DNA of 64,000 bases. Source: Aliivibrio finisterrensis_A (lineage in GTDB: Bacteria > Pseudomonadota > Gammaproteobacteria > Enterobacterales > Vibrionaceae). The position numbers and the translations under genes were made by a program. How positions within the stretch are numbered: position 1 is the first letter of the stretch; each line of letters opens with the position of its first letter. Under the pieces are notes generated by a model. It ran no database searches. It was given only the letters and a program-made list of their open reading frames with translations, and was not told the DNA's origin. The stretch lies in assembly GCF_004167675.1 (NCBI RefSeq), contig NZ_SEZQ01000006.1; one strand, 5' to 3'. Positions 58,853-64,000 of the stretch are shown here, one piece after another.

Positions 58853-59479
58853 TTAAATCGTTTTTTTCCAATACGCATAAAGGCCATTAATATCAGACGA
58901 ACACATTAAGTCCATAGCGCCTTTTATATGCTCATCACTCCACTGCCACCACTTCATTTCTACTAGCTGAGCAATCTCAGTCTCTGTAAAACGATAGCGG
59001 ATATGTTTAGCCGGATTTGAACCCACAATGGAGTATGGTTCTACATCTTTAGTCACCACAGCACGACTTGCTATGATTGCACCATCACCCACAGTGACAC
59101 CACTCATGATCATGGCTTCTGTACCGATCCATACATCATTACCAATAACGGTATCACCAGCACGTTCAAAGCCATCTTTAGCATCAGCAAAGTTATCGTT
59201 ATCTTGATAGAAAAATGGAAAGGAGCTTACCCATTTATGTTGGTGCCCTTGGTTTCCTGCCATCATAAAAGCAGCGCCTGATCCAATAGAACAATAACTA
59301 CCAATAATTAGCTTATCAATATCTGTTCTATCAGAAAGTAAATAGCGAGCACAATCATCAAAGCTGTGATTATGGTAATAACCAGAATAGTAACTGTGCT
59401 CACCAACAATAATATTGGGGTTAGTTACTTGCTCTTTTAATGACTTACCAATAAAAGGGCTTTCGAAATAATTGTTCAC
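58853..59479 (-). CDS. catB: type B chloramphenicol O-acetyltransferase (xenobiotic acyltransferase)
   Basis: 208 residues starting at GTG. It follows the CatB family closely throughout: NYFESPFIGK, NPNIIVGEHSYYSGYYHNHSF, DDCARYL, IIGSYCSIGSGAAFMMAGNQGHQHKW, NDVWIGTEAMIMSGVTVG, KDVEPYSIVGSNPAKHIRYRF and MKWWQWSDEHIKGAM. The left-handed beta-helix hexapeptide repeats and the catalytic His in GNQGHQH are present. It transfers acetyl from acetyl-CoA to chloramphenicol or related hydroxyl groups. It appears to be a resident gene, as no mobile element or integron site is adjacent. Confidence 0.9.
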   Translation of the reverse strand: MNNYFESPFIGKSLKEQVTNPNIIVGEHSYYSGYYHNHSFDDCARYLLSDRTDIDKLIIGSYCSIGSGAAFMMAGNQGHQHKWVSSFPFFYQDNDNFADAKDGFERAGDTVIGNDVWIGTEAMIMSGVTVGDGAIIASRAVVTKDVEPYSIVGSNPAKHIRYRFTETEIAQLVEMKWWQWSDEHIKGAMDLMCSSDINGLYAYWKKTI

Positions 59480-59571
59480 TATCTACTCTCTTATACAAAT
59501 AACTTAATATACTTAAGGCTGTCTAAGTATTATAAACTACTGTTTTTCAATAAACCAACCGTAATAACAAC

Positions 59572-60150
59572 CTACTCTACTGCTTTATCATCACGTGGAA
59601 TGGCTTTTACTGGTTCAACAACAACCGTATTTATATCGATCTCTACGATATTATTTTTGATATAGTTAAGATCTCGTTCATTTTTATTATGTACCGTAAT
59701 CGTAATGTCTCCATTACCACCACAGCGGTCACCATAAATCTCACCGATATACTTTATTTCTTTTGACTTTAATGTAAATGACTCGGTAATCATCGGTTCA
59801 TCATAACTAAAAAATGGGTTCGTATTAGATAGCCAGAAATCATAAGTACCCGGCTCAAGCACTGTTGAATAAACTAAACCATATTCTGATTCAAAAAAAC
59901 TATCGATATATCCGTTATTTAGTTGATATACACCTATACTATCTCCAAGTGACGCTTCATTTTCAGATTTTTTCACTACGACTTGAACCGTATTAATCTT
60001 ACAAGCTTCATATGCGCCTGCTGAAAAAATCAATACTGATTGATTCTCTTCTAAGTTATTTACATCAATATCATTAACTGTTGGTAAGGTTGTCGCACAG
60101 CCAGTTAATACACTTAAAGCGGTACCAATAAACAAAGCTTTAGTTTTCAT
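59572..60150 (-). CDS. hypothetical lipoprotein
   Basis: 192 residues with a lipoprotein signal ending VLTGC (Cys18) and AAGGA before the ATG. The mature protein is beta-rich and acidic (VLIFSAGAYEACKINTVQVVV, YSTVLEPGTYDFWLSNTNPF, SFTLKSKEIKYIGEIYGDRC). The arrangement of an extracellular strand-rich domain with a later 'keep track of export' pattern recalls DUF2846-type lipoproteins, but I cannot assign a family. Function unknown. Confidence 0.6.
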   Translation of the reverse strand: MKTKALFIGTALSVLTGCATTLPTVNDIDVNNLEENQSVLIFSAGAYEACKINTVQVVVKKSENEASLGDSIGVYQLNNGYIDSFFESEYGLVYSTVLEPGTYDFWLSNTNPFFSYDEPMITESFTLKSKEIKYIGEIYGDRCGGNGDITITVHNKNERDLNYIKNNIVEIDINTVVVEPVKAIPRDDKAVE

Positions 60151-60244
60151 TTTGCATCCTTGTATAAATGAAGTTTCTATTTAATTAGCCTTCAGTTTAT
60201 ATTTAAATAATTAATACATCATGATTTACATCGCTTTAGATAAT

Positions 60245-60278
60245 AAAAATGCCAAGTCACTCTAATAACTTGGCATTT
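60245..60278 (-). terminator. intrinsic terminator of the ClpP-like gene
   Basis: AATGCCAAGT pairs perfectly with ACTTGGCATT (10 base pairs, ten-base loop). On the minus strand a TTTTTATTA tail follows. It lies about 48 bases after the stop. Confidence 0.75.
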
Positions 60279-60325
60279 GTTCTTTTTATAAAAAATAAAT
60301 AAATCCGGCTTAATAATGTGGTTTA

Positions 60326-61036
60326 TTAAAATTTATCCGCATCAATTTCAAAAAGCGTTAAATCACTTCTGATTGGTTTATATTCCACCGGAGGACCAAT
60401 CAAAAAGACGTTATCAACACCTAATTTATTTAAAGCAGATATTGAGTAGTACCAGCCATCATAACCTCCTTCGTCAAACTGAGAGAAATCATCACTTTGG
60501 CCCAATGTCGTGATCCTTTGATCAACCCCAATCATGGAATAAAAAGCATCCTCACGCTTTACCGAATCTTTCATATAGTTAGCTACTTCATTTAATGTCT
60601 CTTCACGTTGCTGAATAGATAGACTGGCTAACTCTTTTTCAAACTCACTATCATCAAATTCGTTACTGCTTGCCCCACCATGAAAACCAATAACAGCACG
60701 GTTACTTATTAATTTTCTTTTTCCGCTTGGAAATACATAATTTGCGCATGATGAAAAACAATAATCGTTCACTTCAACGGTTAGGTTATTTTTATAAACA
60801 AACTCACCGAGATCCATCCCAAGGTTAATTTCTCCACCATAACTCTTAATTTCTAATGTTTTAATCTGTCCATTATTTTTATATAACGACAACAGCGTTT
60901 CATTAGCGCCACCAGAGATATCCCCTTCATAGACGAACTTATCTCCCTTAACGACTACCGTCGTCTCTAACTCAGCCATTGCTAACGGTGCATTACATAA
61001 AACAAAACCTAAATAAAGACAATTGGTTACACGCAT
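60326..61036 (-). CDS. secreted protein with a ClpP/SppA-like fold
   Basis: 236 residues with a signal peptide (MRVTNCLYLGFVLCNAPLAMAE). The core follows the ClpP/crotonase-fold order: VYEGDISGGANETLLSLY, IKTLEIKSYGGEINLGMDLGEFV, NLTVEVNDYCFSSCANYVFPSGKRKLIS, then AVIGFHGGAS. The Ser-Ser-Cys-Ala segment sits where ClpP and SppA have the nucleophile Ser, and the His in FHGG follows. Periplasmic members of this kind are known only as predicted proteases. GAGG precedes the ATG. It is a single gene with its own terminator. Confidence 0.65.
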   Translation of the reverse strand: MRVTNCLYLGFVLCNAPLAMAELETTVVVKGDKFVYEGDISGGANETLLSLYKNNGQIKTLEIKSYGGEINLGMDLGEFVYKNNLTVEVNDYCFSSCANYVFPSGKRKLISNRAVIGFHGGASSNEFDDSEFEKELASLSIQQREETLNEVANYMKDSVKREDAFYSMIGVDQRITTLGQSDDFSQFDEGGYDGWYYSISALNKLGVDNVFLIGPPVEYKPIRSDLTLFEIDADKF

Positions 61037-61534
61037 TATTCAACCTCAATGTTACATTTCTAAAATAATAAACGCCAATCTATTCGTTATACTGAAGTAT
61101 AAGTAGTCATTCGATATTCAATTGATGCTTTAGTTCCTAGAGATTGCACATTTAACACATCTAAATGCTTCATTCACTATTAGCGCTACACCTAGAGCCA
61201 ACACACTGCGAGCAATAAACTCAATTGCATGACTTAACATCCCCCCTTATATCCCCAATTAAAATGTGATCACACCATCTTTTTGTGCGCTTTTTTTCAA
61301 CAAAGAATCGATCTCATTCACAGCTTGATGCTTTGCCTCTAGCCAATTAAATAATTCGTTTTACTATGCCATCGAAACGTTTCGATGAGTGTTGTTTCAT
61401 AATAAAACTCAGAATAGAGATGTAGATTTAAAAATAAATTATGCATATCACCAGTCTTTACTGGCTTGCATCTTCTAAATGTAGAACAGATTATTCAGTG
61501 CATTCTGAATGATAAAATAAATGGATGAAACATT
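61037..61534. other. 498-bp divergent control region upstream of fucP
   Basis: No convincing open frame. It contains the perfect LacI-type palindrome at 61370-61387 with a possible -10 box TACTAT (61362-61367) just before it, and a short TGTGATCACA dyad at 61265-61274. The transcript of fucP would have a leader of roughly 150 bases. No T-rich hairpin was seen. Confidence 0.5.
61370..61387. promoter_or_regulatory. LacI-family operator upstream of fucP
   Basis: CATCGAAACGTTTCGATG is a perfect 18-bp palindrome with the central AAACGTTT that LacI/GalR-family repressors recognise. It lies 148 bases upstream of the fucP ATG. No LacI-type gene is in the window, so the repressor is probably encoded beyond 64 kb or elsewhere. 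Confidence 0.8.
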
Positions 61535-62866
61535 ATGTTTATTAAAAATAGTACTACTCAACATCCTGACGGATTCTTAAATAAGACACCTATTTTTCAG
61601 TTCTTGTTATTATCTTCCGTTTTTGCACTTTGGTCTGCAGCAGCTGCACTAAATGATGTACTGATTACACAATTTAGAGCTATTTTTGATCTATCCAATT
61701 TTGCTTCTGCTTTAGTTCAATCTGCATTTTATGGTGCTTATTTCCTTGTTGCTATTCCTGCATCAATGGTCGTTAAAAAGGCCTCTTATAAATTTGCCAT
61801 TCTTCTGGGCTTAGGCTTATACATTTTAGGTTGCTTAATGTTCTTCCCTGCTTCATTGGCAGGTACTTACACCATGTTTTTAGCTGCTATTTTCTGCATT
61901 GCTATTGGTCTCTCATTCTTAGAAACCTCTTGTAATACCTATTCAGCCATGATCGGGGAACCTGAGCGTGCAACATTACGATTAAATGTCTCTCACACCA
62001 TCAATGCAATGGGCTACATTATTGGTCTATTACTTGGTAAATACCTTATCTTTCAAGAAGGTGTTGACGTAGAGCACATGATGAATACCTTAACAGGTGC
62101 CGAACTTGAAGCCTTTAAAGTACAAGTACTGCAACAAACACTAACACCATACAAATGGTTGGTTGGCATTATTGCTACCGTTGCAACCTTAATTGCAATT
62201 ACAGAATACCCGAAATGTAAATCAACAATGGGTCAAACGACACAAACTGCACAACCATCATTTGGTGAAACACTGACGTACCTTATGAATAACAAAAGAT
62301 TCTTTAAAGGCATCATCACGCAGTTTGCTTATGTCGGTATGCAAGTCGCAGTATGGTCATTCACGATTCGTTTAGCGCTTGATCTTGACCACACCATGGT
62401 AGAACGCGATGCCGCTAACTATTTACTGTATGCATTCATCATGTACTTTTTAGGTAAATTGGTTGCTAACTACCTATTTACTAAGACGTCTCAAGAAAAT
62501 GTCTTAATGGGCTACTCGGCGGTAGGTGTTGTGTGTCTGTTATACGTTACCTTCGTAAATGATTTTAGCGCAGTATGGTTTGCTGTGGGTACTTCAGCGC
62601 TGTTCGCACCTTGTTGGGCAACGATCTTCGCATCAACATTACAATCGGTTGATACACGTTATACTGAAACCGCGGGCGGATTTGTGGTTATGTCCATCAT
62701 TGGTGGCGCTGCTATCCCTGTCGTTCAAGGTCTACTGGCAGACTCTATTGGTATGCAATCGTCCTTTATCGTGAATGCGGTATGTTTCTCTGTGGTTTTC
62801 TTTTACTTCATGAATGAAAAGAAACACAAACAAGCCTTCACTTATAACAATACAGTAAGTGCATAA
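61535..62866 (+). CDS. fucP: FucP-type sugar:H+ symporter (MFS)
   Basis: 443 residues with twelve membrane segments. Matches to FucP include FLLLSSVFALWSAAAALNDVLITQF, VQSAFYGAYFLVAIPASMVV, SFLETSCNTYSAMIGEPERATLRLNVSHTINAMGY (the Asn/Glu/Thr-rich segment), and ETAGGFVVMSIIGGAAIPVVQGLLAD. FucP imports L-fucose with a proton, and relatives take other hexoses. No fucose-breakdown gene is present in the window, so the sugar is uncertain. The DUF4432 gene follows by 60 bases. A LacI-type operator upstream indicates induction by the substrate. Confidence 0.85.
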   Translation: MFIKNSTTQHPDGFLNKTPIFQFLLLSSVFALWSAAAALNDVLITQFRAIFDLSNFASALVQSAFYGAYFLVAIPASMVVKKASYKFAILLGLGLYILGCLMFFPASLAGTYTMFLAAIFCIAIGLSFLETSCNTYSAMIGEPERATLRLNVSHTINAMGYIIGLLLGKYLIFQEGVDVEHMMNTLTGAELEAFKVQVLQQTLTPYKWLVGIIATVATLIAITEYPKCKSTMGQTTQTAQPSFGETLTYLMNNKRFFKGIITQFAYVGMQVAVWSFTIRLALDLDHTMVERDAANYLLYAFIMYFLGKLVANYLFTKTSQENVLMGYSAVGVVCLLYVTFVNDFSAVWFAVGTSALFAPCWATIFASTLQSVDTRYTETAGGFVVMSIIGGAAIPVVQGLLADSIGMQSSFIVNAVCFSVVFFYFMNEKKHKQAFTYNNTVSA

Positions 62867-62926
62867 CCTATCAATCCAACTAGGGCCACCACTTGATGGT
62901 TGGCCCATTGATTAACGAGTTGCCCT

Positions 62927-63937
62927 ATGTTCACTATTCCATTATCAAAAACGCTTTTCAAATCAGAAAAAAATTCCTTAATCAGCTCAACGGATTTCCA
63001 GGTAAGTACATTTACTTATCAGTCAGGTGTTGAGGCCATTGAAATTCAAAACTCACAAGGCCACCTTATTGTTTTGCCTTTTATGGGACAAATGATTTGG
63101 GATGCGGAGTTTTTAAATATCGATCTTTGCATGAAAAACATGTTTCGTGAACCAAAGCCAGCAAAAACGATTATTGAAACATACGGCTGCTTTGCATTTC
63201 ACGCTGGCATGATCAGCATGGGTTGCCCTACGCCATTAGACACGCATCCACTGCATGGTGAAATGCCATGCGCTTCGATGGATCAAGCGTGGTTAGAGGT
63301 TGATTCAGACAGCATTACATTAAAAGGAACCTATGAATACGTCATGGGTTTTGGTGACCATTACCTTGCCACGCCTTCTGTATCGTTAAAAAAAGACAGC
63401 AGTCTATTTGACATTAATATGAGCGTAAAAAATCTCGCCAGCGTACCGATGCCACTCCAGTATATGTGTCATATTAATTGCGCGTATTTTGCTGATGCCC
63501 TGATGACGCAAACCATTCCAGATAATGGCATAACACTACGAGAAAGCATCCCTGCTCATGTTAAACCAACAGAGCAATGGAAAGCTTATAATGACGAATT
63601 AAAAGTATCATCTCCCATTCATACCCTCAACAAACCAGAGATGTATGATCCTGAAATCGTTTATTTTATGGATAATCTTTCTCAATACGGTGACACCGCT
63701 TCTTTCCAAATGGATATTGGCGAACACCTTCTCCTAACCGAGTTTAGTACCGCTGAATTTAACAGCGCGACTCGATGGATTTTATACAATGGCGATCAAC
63801 AAGTGGCGGCTTACGCATTGCCTGCAACTTGTCGTCCTGAAGGGTTCCTTACGGCAAAAGAGAAAGGAACGTTGCTCTATTTGCAACCTAATGAAGAGCG
63901 TCATTTCTCGGTTCGTACAGGGATTTGTCACAAATAA
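62927..63937 (+). CDS. DUF4432/aldose-epimerase-like protein
   Basis: 336 residues with a beta-sandwich pattern typical of aldose-1-epimerase relatives: GVEAIEIQNSQGHLIVLPFMGQMIWDAEFL at the start, AFHAGMISMGCPTPLDTHPLHGEMPCASM (with the conserved HGE), SVKNLASVPMPLQYMCHINCAYF and ALPATCRPEGFLTAKEKG. This matches DUF4432, a galactose-mutarotase-like family. It may interconvert the anomers of the sugar brought in by the adjacent porter. The pair should be one transcript, and it may continue beyond the window. Confidence 0.75.
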   Translation: MFTIPLSKTLFKSEKNSLISSTDFQVSTFTYQSGVEAIEIQNSQGHLIVLPFMGQMIWDAEFLNIDLCMKNMFREPKPAKTIIETYGCFAFHAGMISMGCPTPLDTHPLHGEMPCASMDQAWLEVDSDSITLKGTYEYVMGFGDHYLATPSVSLKKDSSLFDINMSVKNLASVPMPLQYMCHINCAYFADALMTQTIPDNGITLRESIPAHVKPTEQWKAYNDELKVSSPIHTLNKPEMYDPEIVYFMDNLSQYGDTASFQMDIGEHLLLTEFSTAEFNSATRWILYNGDQQVAAYALPATCRPEGFLTAKEKGTLLYLQPNEERHFSVRTGICHK

Positions 63938-64000
63938 AGTCACGCTTATCCGCTAAAAGCACAATAAGTAAAGGTCGATCACACTTAGTTATATTATTGG

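Noticed and set aside
61265..61274. CRP site upstream of fucP
   Set aside because: TGTGATCACA is too short; the two halves lack the six-base spacer of a CRP site.

Overview
The window looks like a chromosomal segment of a marine member of the Vibrionaceae, most likely an Aliivibrio (the A. fischeri/A. logei group). The DNA is AT-rich, NorM is very close to the Vibrio efflux pump, NagK closely resembles its E. coli counterpart, and several families are typical of vibrios (a SEC-C protein of the PBPRA1643 type, a VprAB/CarRS-like two-component system, an NqrM-like protein). This placement rests on remembered protein families, not on a search. I saw no rRNA, tRNA, CRISPR array or prophage.

Layout. 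0-6.8 kb: mercaptopyruvate sulfurtransferase, a YeeZ-like dehydrogenase, two GNAT acetyltransferases, a secreted GH19 chitinase with two chitin-binding modules, a hypothetical protein and a BCCT transporter. 7.1-9.6 kb: a PepSY-protein/response regulator/PhoQ-type kinase operon. 9.8-18.2 kb: a sigma-54-type two-component system divergent from a tungstate/molybdenum-cofactor operon (tupABC-mobA-mobB/moeA). A good -24/-12 promoter and three copies of an 11-bp dyad lie between them. 18.4-25.3 kb: a complete 5.8-kb Tn3-family transposon with 63-bp terminal inverted repeats and a TAAAC duplication. It carries divergent transposase and resolvase genes, a res site and one cargo gene, and it is inserted in a DUF1016/PDDEXK nuclease gene. 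25.3-36.1 kb: housekeeping genes (SEC-C protein, nagK, tapT, a fatty-acid hydroxylase-like gene, rsuA, an AbgT transporter, an NlpC/P60 lipoprotein, fructosamine-kinase-like, ribE, norM).

36.2-54.8 kb is the most unusual part, a sulfatase island. It has a TPR protein and a radical-SAM sulfatase-maturing enzyme on the minus strand, a formylglycine-generating-enzyme-like lipoprotein without catalytic cysteines, and a PafA-like phosphatase/sulfatase-superfamily enzyme. A compact moxR-DUF58-DUF4381-batA-batB/C-batD-lysR operon follows, then an eight-heme cytochrome c with a TPR tail, and two closely related arylsulfatases arranged head to head. One sulfatase has an in-frame amber codon in its signal peptide. 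The free-standing TPR protein is a paralogue of the tail of the cytochrome. A 15-bp ATAAC-N5-GTTAT dyad occurs upstream of both moxR and the sulfatase pair and may be the LysR target.

54.9-64 kb: a NifW-like protein with a small hypothetical gene, a DUF134 regulator with an NqrM-like partner behind a promoter overlapped by a long inverted repeat, a DUF4156 lipoprotein, YccF, a 53-residue zinc-ribbon protein, a DEAD-box helicase, a type B chloramphenicol acetyltransferase, two envelope proteins, and a FucP-type sugar porter with a DUF4432 epimerase-like gene behind a perfect LacI-family operator.
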